DNA from: UBA1732 sp045114455
GTDB taxonomy: Bacteria; Verrucomicrobiota; Lentisphaeria; Victivallales; UBA1829
Direction: 5' to 3'
Assembly: GCA_045114455.1 (NCBI GenBank)
Contig: JBGUKN010000063.1
Span: 1 to 27,985, forward strand
DNA length: 27,985 nt
This document shows positions 1 through 8,600 of the stretch, in pieces. A model generated the notes under the pieces. That model searched no databases. It worked only from the letters and a program-made list of their open reading frames with translations, and was not told where the DNA came from. A program made the position numbers and the translations under genes. The first letter of the stretch is position 1. Each line of letters begins with the position of its first letter.

Positions 1-857
1 ATGCCGACCACAGGACCATCAACTCCATCATGCAGGGATATGTCCGCATGATCGACGCGTGGGACAACAGCTGGACGAACTCGGCGAACCGCGACGCACA
101 GGTCGACGACAATGTGTTTTCGCGCACGAAGGCGCTTGACCTGTACAACACTATCGTGAAGGGGCAGCCGCGCCCGATGGTGATCGGCGCGGAGTATCTG
201 AGCGCATATCTGGGCCGCCACAACGACGTTTTCGGCGTCATGGACGTCTCCCAGGTCGCCGCCGCCATGCAGAAGCTCCAGAAGCAGGACGATTTCCCCC
301 GCGACTTCATGCTCCGCATCGCGAAGGAGACCGGCGCCACGCACCTGATCTACGGCACGGTTTCGGACATCCACAGCAGGACCAGCTCGTTCTCCGGCTA
401 CGGCATCAACACGAACACCACCACCTACCAGCTTGACGTCACGGTCAAGATGATCGACCTCGCGGCGCAGCATTCCGTCTACAGCAACGTCTACACCGGA
501 AGCTACCGCGAACAGCGTCCCGTCAGCACGGAGGCGTTCGACAACAACATCTACCTGAGCCTTATGAAATCCGCGCTGGAACAGGCCGCGGAAGACCTCT
601 ACGACGTCTGCAAGGAAGGCCGCAAGAACAAGGTGACCGTCACGCCGATGCCATATCAGATCAAGATCGTGGCTTCCGACGCGATCGACGCCGAGGTCTA
701 TGTGGACGGCGTCAAAGCCGGTGCCGCCGGGGAAGCGTTCCTTCTCCCGGAAGGCAGCCACAAGATCGAAGTCAAGGCCGACGGATACAAGACCAAGACG
801 ATCGATCTGGACGTGAAGTCCGACCAGACCGTCGCGACCGCGCTGGAAAAACTGTAA
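1..857 (+). CDS. LpoB/CsgG-like envelope protein with C-terminal PEGA domain (5' truncated)
   Basis: The reading frame is open from the left edge (first full codon at base 3), so the N-terminus and any signal peptide lie outside the window; 284 residues are visible. The central part has the layout of the LpoB/CsgG periplasmic fold: a helix with regularly spaced Met/Gln, then a GATHLIYGTVSDI strand, then a strand rich in polar residues ending in a TYQLDVTVKMIDL segment. The last ~65 residues look like a PEGA domain (VYVDGVKAG, then LPEGSHKIEVKADGYK), a small beta module found in surface and wall-associated proteins. It is the first visible gene of a same-strand cluster and sits 25 bases before the next CDS. 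By family it should act at the envelope, perhaps as a regulator or assembly factor of peptidoglycan or outer-membrane machinery. The exact role is inference; the PEGA call is firmer than the LpoB-like call. Confidence 0.7.
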   Translation, partial: ADHRTINSIMQGYVRMIDAWDNSWTNSANRDAQVDDNVFSRTKALDLYNTIVKGQPRPMVIGAEYLSAYLGRHNDVFGVMDVSQVAAAMQKLQKQDDFPRDFMLRIAKETGATHLIYGTVSDIHSRTSSFSGYGINTNTTTYQLDVTVKMIDLAAQHSVYSNVYTGSYREQRPVSTEAFDNNIYLSLMKSALEQAAEDLYDVCKEGRKNKVTVTPMPYQIKIVASDAIDAEVYVDGVKAGAAGEAFLLPEGSHKIEVKADGYKTKTIDLDVKSDQTVATALEKL

Positions 858-882
858 GAACAACGGGGAAAGGACCACTACG

Positions 883-1971
883 ATGAACCTGAAAAAACTC
901 CTCTTCGCATTTGCCTGCATCGCCTTGTCCGCCGCGGCCCTCGCCGCCGACAAGCTTGCCGTTGCCGAACCCGTCGGGAAAGGCGGCGTTCCGGCATCCG
1001 ACATCGAAGCTTTCTGGGGTATCCTCGAAAGCTCGATCCAGTCCGACGAATATACTCTGGTTTCGCGCGGCGCGCTGAAGCAGATGCTGACGGAAATCGG
1101 CCTCACGACCAGTTCCGACCTCGTGAGCCTGAACTCCACGCAGAAGGCCAAGCTCGGTGAACTTGAAGGCGTGAAATACATCCTCGTCTCCGAGATCAGC
1201 CGGTTCGGCAGCCGTTTGAACTGCACCATGCGGATCATGGACGCCACCACGGGCGAAATCGACCAGGCGCGCACCGCGAATCTGCGCGTGAAAGACCTTG
1301 ACGAGCTCGCCGACCAGATCGAAGCCGCCCTGCAAAAGCTGCTTTCCGACGACAAGGCGCTCCACCGCTCCGCGATCCTCGCCCCGATCATCGGGGTGCG
1401 CGCGCCGGGATACCTGGCCGAGGATTTCAACTCCCGCCTCGAAGACGCCATGCTCGACAAGGGGCTCCGGCTCCAGAATCTCCAGTCCGTCGCGAAGATC
1501 CTGAAGAAGAACGACATGGACAATCTGAACGAACTGGAGCCCAAGATGTACGTCAAAGCCGGAAAGCTCCTCGAAGTCGATATGCTCATCCAGGCGAAGA
1601 TCACGCGTTTCGAGATCGAAAAGATCGCGTTCAACGTTGCCGAAACCGGCAACAGCGGATTCCGTTACATCGGCAACCTCGAAGGCAGCATCCGCATCAT
1701 CTCCGCGCAGACGGGGGAACTCCTCGGAAGCGTCCCGTTCGAAGAGCGTGTCGACTTCCGTTCCATCCCGATCTCGACCAGACGCGACTGGACGATCGAC
1801 GATTACGGCAAGTACCTCATCAAGACCGTCATCCCGCAGAATATCGTCCCCGGGATCATGAAGTCCCCGGCGTTCAAGGATAAGTCCGAGGCATCCGCGG
1901 AAAAGCCCGCCGCCGAAAAGAAGGCGGCTCCCGCCGGGAACACGAAGGAACTCGAAGCCGTTGAGGACTGA
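883..1971 (+). CDS. Periplasmic protein with two tandem CsgG/LpoB-like modules
   Basis: 362 residues. The start is set by GGAAAGGA a short distance upstream and by a standard Sec signal (MNLKKLLFAFACIALSAAALA, cleavage before ADK). There is no lipobox, so the mature protein is likely soluble in the periplasm. Residues ~25-145 have the CsgG/LpoB-type pattern: YTLVSRGALKQML helix, GVKYILVSEISRF strand, then MRIMDATTGEI. Residues ~165-300 repeat the pattern: a helix with LRLQNLQSVAKIL, then LLEVDMLIQAKITRF, then IRIISAQTGELL. I read this as an internal duplication of one fold. The C-terminal ~30 residues are Ala/Lys/Glu-rich and probably disordered. It lies inside the lipoprotein cluster, with the next start 4 bases after its stop, which suggests coupled translation. 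Function unknown; a role in outer-membrane or wall assembly is inferred from its neighbours. Confidence 0.7.
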   Translation: MNLKKLLFAFACIALSAAALAADKLAVAEPVGKGGVPASDIEAFWGILESSIQSDEYTLVSRGALKQMLTEIGLTTSSDLVSLNSTQKAKLGELEGVKYILVSEISRFGSRLNCTMRIMDATTGEIDQARTANLRVKDLDELADQIEAALQKLLSDDKALHRSAILAPIIGVRAPGYLAEDFNSRLEDAMLDKGLRLQNLQSVAKILKKNDMDNLNELEPKMYVKAGKLLEVDMLIQAKITRFEIEKIAFNVAETGNSGFRYIGNLEGSIRIISAQTGELLGSVPFEERVDFRSIPISTRRDWTIDDYGKYLIKTVIPQNIVPGIMKSPAFKDKSEASAEKPAAEKKAAPAGNTKELEAVED

Positions 1972-1975
1972 TCGA

Positions 1976-3517
1976 ATGAAATTCCGCCCCATCGTCTCCT
2001 GCCTCCCTTTCAAACGCCTGTTCGCCGCTGCCGTCGCACTTTCGTTCGTCGGCTGTTCCAGCGTCGAGAATGCGCATTCGCAGAAGGAGGATATGATGTC
2101 GGACTACATGAAGGGCGACAACGACGACGCGTTGGACGAGATCGAATACAAGCTCCGCGAGCCGGCATGGTACAACTCCTCGGTCGTCGGCACGGGCGAC
2201 GAGCTCATGTGGCGGCTTGAAGCAGGCAGCATGTATTTCCATGTCGGCAACTTCGAACAATCCCTCGACGAGCTCAAACTCGCGGAGCTTCTGATCGAAC
2301 AGTACGACGAACGCGCCGATCTCAGCATGCGCGACGTCGGCGCCGAAGCCGGAGCCGCCCTCACGAACCTCAACGCCCTGCCCTATCGCGGATGGTGCCG
2401 CGACCGCATCGCGCTGGCCGTTTACAAGGCGCTCGCCTATCTCGGGACAGGCAACGAAGAGGCGTTCCATGCGCAGATACGCCGTCTGCGCAACGAACAG
2501 AAAAAAGTCCAGGACGACTACAGCAAGTTCTTCGAACAGGAAAAGGAAGAGCTGGAAGCGGAAAAGGCGCAGAATCCCGAGGCCGCGAAGAAGACCAATG
2601 CGATGGGAACGGTTTCCCAAATGTCGAAGAACCCCGACAACGCCGCGTTCCGGAACGGCATGAAACAGGTCAAAACTGTCGCCAACAAGGGATACGGCAA
2701 CTTCCTCAACCCCGCCGCCATCTTCCTTTCCGGGCTCGGCTCCATACGCGACGGCAACTACGAAAACGCCCGCATCGACTTCCAGCATCTCAGCGAAGCC
2801 ATGCCGAACAATCCGCTGTTCCGCCAGTACTACGTCACCGTCATGAAGAAGGCCGGACGCGAGCTCCCGGAACATCTCGCGGACATCGAGCCGTTCGATT
2901 TCCCGCTGGACGAGAACTGCGTCTATGTGGTCTTCGCGAACGGACGGAGCGCCGCCCTGCAGCAGATTTCGATCTATTTCCCGGTCATGACCGCCTGGCC
3001 CATGTGCGAATTCTACGACGCTCCGTTCCAGAATCTCAACGCCGAGGCGGCGGGAAAGAAATACAGCACGATGATCCTGTCCGACATGGACGGCATCCTC
3101 GCGCAGGAATTCGACGAACGCCTCCCCGGCATGATCACGCGGATCGTCCTGAACACGCTCATCAAGGAGGCCGCGTATTACACCGGCATCGCTGTGGTCG
3201 CCGCCCAGGACGACATGGACCCCGCGGTCCAGGCCGCAGCTCTTGCGACCATCGCCATCGGCGGCGCCGTGTACCGTGCGGCCATGAACACCGCCGACAC
3301 GCGGTGCTGGGAGATCCTTCCGAAGGAATTCCAGCTCACCCAGTTCCCGATGCCGAAGGACAGGACGGTTAAGCTCGACCTGAACCTCTCGAACGGCGGA
3401 ATGAAGATTTCCAAGTCGCTCCGGCTCCCCGACGACTGCAAATCCGCCATCATCTTCGTCGATGCCCCCAGCGTGCAGAACGTGGCGTTCCACGTCCTGC
3501 CGATTACATCAAAATAA
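1976..3517 (+). CDS. COG3014-type outer-membrane lipoprotein with TPR-like repeats
   Basis: 513 residues. I chose the ATG at 1976 over the in-frame TTG at 1961 because GAGG lies 9 bases before it and it yields a clean lipoprotein signal (hydrophobic stretch, then FVGC, Cys27). The N-terminal half is helical with TPR-like pieces (MYFHVGNFEQSLDELKLAE; later IRDGNYENARIDFQHLSEA). A charged coiled stretch rich in Glu/Lys lies around residues 180-215. The C-terminal half has beta-rich segments and an Ala-rich hydrophobic helix pair near residues 400-440. The layout matches the uncharacterised COG3014 family, whose genes often sit beside ycfL and lpoB, exactly as here. Its biochemical role is not known; the context suggests an outer-membrane lipoprotein working with LpoB. 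Assignment is from pattern and context, not from a search. Confidence 0.75.
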   Translation: MKFRPIVSCLPFKRLFAAAVALSFVGCSSVENAHSQKEDMMSDYMKGDNDDALDEIEYKLREPAWYNSSVVGTGDELMWRLEAGSMYFHVGNFEQSLDELKLAELLIEQYDERADLSMRDVGAEAGAALTNLNALPYRGWCRDRIALAVYKALAYLGTGNEEAFHAQIRRLRNEQKKVQDDYSKFFEQEKEELEAEKAQNPEAAKKTNAMGTVSQMSKNPDNAAFRNGMKQVKTVANKGYGNFLNPAAIFLSGLGSIRDGNYENARIDFQHLSEAMPNNPLFRQYYVTVMKKAGRELPEHLADIEPFDFPLDENCVYVVFANGRSAALQQISIYFPVMTAWPMCEFYDAPFQNLNAEAAGKKYSTMILSDMDGILAQEFDERLPGMITRIVLNTLIKEAAYYTGIAVVAAQDDMDPAVQAAALATIAIGGAVYRAAMNTADTRCWEILPKEFQLTQFPMPKDRTVKLDLNLSNGGMKISKSLRLPDDCKSAIIFVDAPSVQNVAFHVLPITSK

Positions 3518-3528
3518 GGAGAACAACC

Positions 3529-3987
3529 ATGAAGAAAATATGCCTGATCGGATGGTTCGCCGCAACTGTGATGCTTGCCGCATGCCAGAACACCGTGAAC
3601 ACGGTCGAAAACGCGGACAAGACCATGACGCCGAACACCATCAACGATTCCCGCTTCGTGACCGACAGTTTCCTGAAGAGGCGCCTTGCCCTCCAGAGTC
3701 TCGTCCTGGGGCAGACTGCCGACGGATTCAAGCGCGCCCAGCTCGAGATCGTCAACGTCCGCACCGGAGTGCTGGACCAGGCGTGGACCGGCATCACGGG
3801 TGAAAACCCGTACAAGATCCGCTACCGCTTCACATGGTTCACCGAAGACGGCATGGCCGTGAACAACACCGTTCTCGCGGACTGGCAGGACGCCACCATC
3901 ATCCCCGGCGAAACGCTTTTCCTCCAGTCAGTCGCCCCGTACAAAAACTGCAGCGATTTCAAAATCAGCCTCAGAGAGGCAGACTAA
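3529..3987 (+). CDS. ycfL: YcfL-family lipoprotein (DUF1425)
   Basis: 152 residues, with AAGGAGA (3516-3522) 6 bases before the ATG. The signal peptide ends in a textbook lipobox, LAAC (Cys19), so it should be lipidated and held in the outer membrane. The mature part has the YcfL beta-sandwich signs: a RAQLEIVNVRT strand and a YRFTWFTEDGMAVN segment, followed by PGETLFLQSVAP. E. coli ycfL lies directly upstream of lpoB, and the same order occurs here, which strongly supports the call. Its function is unknown in any species I know of; the gene order implies a link with LpoB-dependent control of peptidoglycan synthesis. The length is close to the family's usual ~125-150 residues. Confidence 0.85.
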   Translation: MKKICLIGWFAATVMLAACQNTVNTVENADKTMTPNTINDSRFVTDSFLKRRLALQSLVLGQTADGFKRAQLEIVNVRTGVLDQAWTGITGENPYKIRYRFTWFTEDGMAVNNTVLADWQDATIIPGETLFLQSVAPYKNCSDFKISLREAD

Positions 3988-4005
3988 CCATAAAGGATAC
4001 CACCT

Positions 4006-4653
4006 ATGAACGCACGTTTTCTGGTCCTCGGACTTTCCGCCGCCGCAGCCATGATGCTCGCCGCCTGTGAAAGCAACAAGACCGTCATCTACGACCCCGC
4101 CACCACCAAGACCGGGCTCCGCCAGACCCGCAACGTTTCCAGCGAGGAAATGCGCGAAGTCACCCTTGCCGCCGTCCAGGGCGCCATGACGAACCCCAAA
4201 TTCACGTCCTTCCTGAAAAAATACCAGCAGGAAAAGGGCGATCCCGACGCCATCCCCGTCCTGAAGCTCGACAAGACCATCAACGACACCGACGATCCCG
4301 ACCTGAACACCTCCGAGATCACCGACATGCTCTTCGAAGAGCTCCTCAACTCCGGCAAGGTCGACGTCACCATGGCCGAGGGCGCGGGCCGCACGCAGGC
4401 CATCGCCGCCTCCCGCGACCTCGAATACGACGAGAACTTCGACCAGAGCACGGTCGCCCAGCGCGGCACGCTCCAGGCCGCCCGCCTGGTCCTCCGCCCG
4501 AAAGTCACCTCCAACACCGTGCGCGACGGCAACACGCAGGCCGTGACCCGAACGTTCGTGCTGGAAATGGCGGACGTGCAGACCGGACTGGTCATGTGGA
4601 AGTTCACCAAACAGCTCGCCTTCATGAAGAAAAAGAGTTCCGTGGGCTGGTAA
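4006..4653 (+). CDS. lpoB: Penicillin-binding protein activator LpoB
   Basis: 215 residues, preceded by AAAGGA (3992-3997). A lipoprotein signal ends in LAAC (Cys21), predicting an outer-membrane anchor. The mature domain has LpoB landmarks: LDKTINDTDDPDLNTSEIT, a helix leading to LLNSGKVDVT, a long charged linker, then AARLVLRPKVTS and a closing LEMADVQTGLVMWKF strand pair. In E. coli LpoB reaches through the peptidoglycan to bind and activate the bifunctional synthase PBP1B; it is known for the family and assumed here. It lacks the long Pro-rich N-terminal linker of the E. coli protein. No PBP gene lies in the window. Neighbours are ycfL (18 bases upstream) and another lipoprotein downstream. 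The last residues (MKKKSSVGW) are basic and end in Trp. Confidence 0.85.
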   Translation: MNARFLVLGLSAAAAMMLAACESNKTVIYDPATTKTGLRQTRNVSSEEMREVTLAAVQGAMTNPKFTSFLKKYQQEKGDPDAIPVLKLDKTINDTDDPDLNTSEITDMLFEELLNSGKVDVTMAEGAGRTQAIAASRDLEYDENFDQSTVAQRGTLQAARLVLRPKVTSNTVRDGNTQAVTRTFVLEMADVQTGLVMWKFTKQLAFMKKKSSVGW

Positions 4654-4700
4654 TCCGGCCACGTTCCGAACCGGCAGTTCCTCCGCACCGACAATTAAGG

Positions 4701-4718
4701 CGCGGCCGGGCTGCCGCG
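4701..4718 (+). other. Hairpin between lpoB and the following lipoprotein gene
   Basis: CGCGGC (4701-4706) pairs perfectly with GCCGCG (4713-4718) around a six-base loop in the 100-base gap. No T-run follows directly (a weak CTTTT comes 12 bases later), so it is more likely an RNA-processing or stability element, or a leaky attenuator, than a full terminator. Confidence 0.35.
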
Positions 4719-4753
4719 AACGCTGAATCTCTTTTGTTGGGAGACATCATCCT

Positions 4754-5521
4754 ATGCGACAACTCATCCTTTCCGCGGCATTCGCCGCAGCCGCGCTTTT
4801 CCTGAGCGCGTGCAACAACGTCGCCAACTTCGACTATCAGGCGGCTCCCGGCACGCTGGCGAAATTCCGCGAACCCGGATCCGCCACGAAATCCGTTGCC
4901 GTCATGCCGTTCATGGACCAGCGCGGCGCAAAGTATTTCGACCCGGACCAGATGGACCTGGCCGAGGACCGTCCCGCCGGAGACCACGGCTCGTTCCTCC
5001 TCGGGTTCATCCCGCTTCTGCCGTACGGATACGTCGAAAAGGAACAGCCCGAAAACAGCGCGGACTTTGTCTCGCTCGGGTATTTCCATTTCGATCCCCA
5101 GAACGATCTTGCCGCCGCGGCGATCGCAAGCCTGAAGAGTTCCGGCCTCTTCTTGTCCGTCAAGAAGGCGAACAACGCCGCGCAGGCCGCGGATGCCGAC
5201 TACATCTGGCGCGGCTCCGTGTCCAGCACGTTCTACCGCGGGCGAATGTTCTCCTACGGCCTCACCTATTTCGTCTCGCACATCCTGTGGGTCGTCGGCC
5301 TCCCGAGCGGAAGCTCCACAAACGAACTTGCCGTGAAGTTCGAACTGGTGGACCGCGCCAGCGGGGACGTCGTCTGGAAGTACAGCTGCCGGAACAGCGA
5401 CTACCTCAACCACTGGCTTTACGCCCGCATCGGGAAGGACGTCAGCATCTATCCGCGGCTGATGAAAGAGGCCATGAACGATGCGCTGTACAAGCTCGCG
5501 CAGGACATGCCCGACCTCTGA
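4754..5521 (+). CDS. Outer-membrane lipoprotein of unassigned family
   Basis: 255 residues, with GGGAGA (4739-4744) about 9 bases before the ATG. The signal peptide ends in LSAC (Cys20), so it is a lipoprotein. The mature part starts with a strand SVAVMPFMDQRG, followed by a helix LAAAAIASLKSSGLFLSV and a strand ADYIWRGSVSSTF, ending in VKFELVDRASGDVVWKYS. That order (VMPF strand, helix, 'DY..xG.v' strand, 'L.D..sG.vvW' strand) resembles the periplasmic fold shared by LpoB and other lipoproteins that begin with a 'vavlPf' strand. A hydrophobic segment (YFVSHILWVVGLPSG, residues ~170-185) is unusual for a periplasmic domain and might touch the membrane. It closes the cluster, 23 bases before its 3' hairpins. 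I cannot name a family with confidence. Confidence 0.65.
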   Translation: MRQLILSAAFAAAALFLSACNNVANFDYQAAPGTLAKFREPGSATKSVAVMPFMDQRGAKYFDPDQMDLAEDRPAGDHGSFLLGFIPLLPYGYVEKEQPENSADFVSLGYFHFDPQNDLAAAAIASLKSSGLFLSVKKANNAAQAADADYIWRGSVSSTFYRGRMFSYGLTYFVSHILWVVGLPSGSSTNELAVKFELVDRASGDVVWKYSCRNSDYLNHWLYARIGKDVSIYPRLMKEAMNDALYKLAQDMPDL

Positions 5522-5522
5522 G

Positions 5523-5540
5523 CTGATCCCTCCGGATCAG
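5523..5540 (+). other. 3' hairpin just after the lipoprotein stop codon
   Basis: CTGATCC (5523-5529) and GGATCAG (5534-5540) form a perfect 7-bp stem with a 4-base loop two bases after the stop. With no T-run it likely protects the mRNA end or backs up the terminator 28 bases further on. Confidence 0.5.
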
Positions 5541-5567
5541 GATCATCCATCCGGCAAAAAACGAATC

Positions 5568-5604
5568 CGCCCCCGGAAGCCATAAGGACTGCCGGGGGCG
5601 TTTT
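5568..5604 (+). terminator. Rho-independent terminator, probably bidirectional
   Basis: CGCCCCCGG (5568-5576) pairs with CCGGGGGCG (5592-5600) and is followed by TTTT on the + strand, ending the lipoprotein cluster. Read on the minus strand the hairpin is followed, after a few bases, by six T (the A-run at 5556-5561), so it can also end the minus-strand gene whose stop is at 5634. Confidence 0.85.
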
Positions 5605-5633
5605 GTATCTTCGAATAATGGGAAGACGGAGGA

Positions 5634-8600
5634 TCAGAGCGAGGCGAGGATCCCCTGCGTGCGGGCCGTTTCCGTCTCGAAGACCGCTTCCGAGGTGCTT
5701 CCGAGGAAAGCGCCTTCTGCCGAAAGCTTTGCGAACCGTTCGGCTTCTTTCTCGCTGCCGAACATGAGCGTGACTTTATCGGCAGTGACGCCGGAGACCG
5801 TGACGCTGTTGTCGCCGTCCGAATAGGTGAGCGAAGCCGCGTCCCACTTCGATTCGTCGCCGACGGCGAACCAGAGCGTCACGGAGCCGCCTGCCGCCTG
5901 CGAAACGACGTCGTTCCCCCAGTTCTCGCCGAAGGTGAAGGTGTCGTTTCCGCCGCCGCCGTTCAGAATGTCGTCGCCCGCGCCGCCCGCGAGCACGTCG
6001 TTGCCGACGCCGCCGGTGATCCGGTCGTTTCCGTCGTCGCCGAACAGTGTGCTGCCGGTGGCGGATTGCGTTCCCTGGTTGCCCCAGATCACGTCGTTGC
6101 CCGCGCCGCCGCGGACGGTCATCTGTGCAAGCTTGTCGTCATACTTGTCGCTGGTCATGTCCACGATGTCGTCGCCCGCGCCCGAGCGGATTTCGCGGAT
6201 TCGGGCGAGACGCGCGGCATCGCCGAACTGGGAATAGACATCGTCCATGAAGAGCGCGTCGCCGTTTGCCGTGTCGGAGAGATACAGGATGTTCGCGTCG
6301 GATTCCGACCCGGAGAACGTGTCCCGGATGCGGTTCTTTCCCGCGATTTCCGCAGTTTCGCCCGTTACAGTATTCTTCGCCTGATAAAGCTTGCTCCACA
6401 AATCATTCTCGTCGACGGACGCGAAGAAGATGTCGGAGCGGCCGTTGCCGTTGGAGATGACCTGGCGCGGCGCGGCTGCGGAAGCCGTCCATGAAGCGGA
6501 ATCCGCCGCAAACGCTTCCTCGCTCTCCGTCGCCCGGCAGAAATAGTTCCCGGCCTGGCTGACGACGTCGAACGCCGTGCCGTCCGTTGCGATGCGGATC
6601 GCGTTCCCGAATGAATCTCCCGTGCCGATTTCGACCAGGAATCCGCCGGTATATTCGCTGTCGGTCCAGACGATTACGGAGCCGTCCTTCGACACCGCGG
6701 GGACGAGTTTTTCCAGCGTTTCCCGCTTGACCGTCAGAGCGCCGCTGTTTTCAATCAGGCGCAGCACCGTATCGCCTGCAACGGCGAGGTCGTTTCCGAG
6801 GATGCCTCCGTTCAGCGTGAAGGAATCGGAAAAGGCGGTGTCGCCAAGCTTGACCGACAAAGCACCGGAGAACGTCCCGGCGGAAGCGGCGAACAGGGCG
6901 CCTGCCGAAACCGCATCCGCGGCAAGAGACAGCAGATAGGAGCCAGTCCCGTCGAACTTTCCAAGGTCGCTGAGGAGGGCGTCGGTGCCGGATGTGACGC
7001 TGAACGTAATCTTGCCGTCGTTGACGACCCCTGCCCCGATCGTGTTCGCTCCGGCGAATGTCAGGCTCCCGTTGTTGTACACCGTGTCGGAGACGGACGC
7101 GAGGACAACGCTTTCCAGTTTCATGTTGCCGCCGTTCCAGATCGCGCCGCCCGCCTTCGCCGTATTGCCGTTGAACGTGGAGCCCTTGACCGAAATGATT
7201 CCCGTCGATTCCGCTCTGTTCCAGATCGCGCCGCCCTTCTCCGTCGCTTCGCCGCCGTTCGAAAGAAACTCGCAGTCGCTGACGACAAGCGGAGCCGATG
7301 CATACGAATAGGAAATCGCGCCGCCGTAGCTCGCGGTGTTGGAATCGAATTTCGCGCCGGTGATCGTAGACGTCTTGGTCCCGTAATCCCACGCGGCGAT
7401 CGCGCCGCCCTGGTAATAATCCTCCGGACTGCCGTATGGCAGTTCCTCGCCGTGGTCCACGCCGCCGTTGTTCCCGGAGAACGTGCCGCCCGTAACGGCC
7501 ATCGCGCCGAAGCACTGGCAGATCGCTCCGCCGCCGCTTGTCGCGGTGTTGCCGGAGAAATCCGAACCGGAAATGACGGTCATATCCGCCGTCCCCGACT
7601 GGATGTAAATGCCTCCGCCGCTGGCCGACGCATTGTCCGTGAATTTCGCACCCTCGACCGTAAGGGCCGCGGTGTCGGTGTCGACTTTCTTGTAGTCGAC
7701 ATACGAGGCGATCGCGCCGCCGTAGCTCGCGCTGTTTTCGGAGAATTCGCCGCCCGTAACGGTCAATGTGCCGTTTTCCGTGTTGACGATCGCGCCGCCG
7801 AACGAAGAGTATCCGGTCGCCTTCACAATGTTTCCCGAGAAGGAGGAATCGGTGACGGTCATCGATGCGTAGTTGTAGATCGCGCCGCCCTGATAATCCG
7901 CGGTATTCGCATCGAAGATGCAGCCGTCGACCGTGGCCGCGCTTGTCGCCGCGTTGAACGTGTCGTTATAGATCGCGCCGCCGTCGCGGGACGTGTTCGC
8001 GCTGAACGTGCTGCCGCTGATGGATGCCGTCGCGCCCTGGTGAAGCTCGATCGCGCCGCCGCCCGGGGAATATGTGTCGGTCGGGTCGCCTGCAGCCGAG
8101 TTGCCGAGGAAGAGCGACCCGGTCACGGTCAGCGTGCCGCGGTTCTGCTGGACCGCGCCGCCGAAATAGGCCGAATTGCCGGAAAAGGTGCTTCCCGTGA
8201 TCGTGCCCGTGCCCTGGAATTCCACCATTGCGATCGCACCGCCGGCTGCGCCGGTCCCGTTCGCGCTGTTGCCGGAAAACACGCTGTCCTGGACCGTGAA
8301 GAGTCCTCCGCCGTAAGTTTCGATCGCGCCGCCGTGCCCGGTGCTTCCGTTCAGTGGATTGACGGCGCATCCGGAGAATACGGCTTCGGCGAGGGAGACT
8401 TCGCAATTCCCTCCGGCCGATCCGGTCATACAGATGCCGGACCCGTACCATCCGGTCGCATTCTCGCAGAGCGCCGAGCCGGAATAGATCCCGCCGTTCA
8501 CGTTGATGTTGGAGATCCTGCCGCCGACGTCTACAAAGACGCTGCCGTCGTCGGACACGTCGGTATAAGTGAGAGCGGCATCCTTGCCTACGAACGCGGT

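Noticed and set aside
2392..3372. 326-codon + strand frame within the COG3014 gene
   Set aside because: Arg/His/Pro-rich shadow of a gene with a good lipoprotein signal and family context; no ribosome-binding site of its own.
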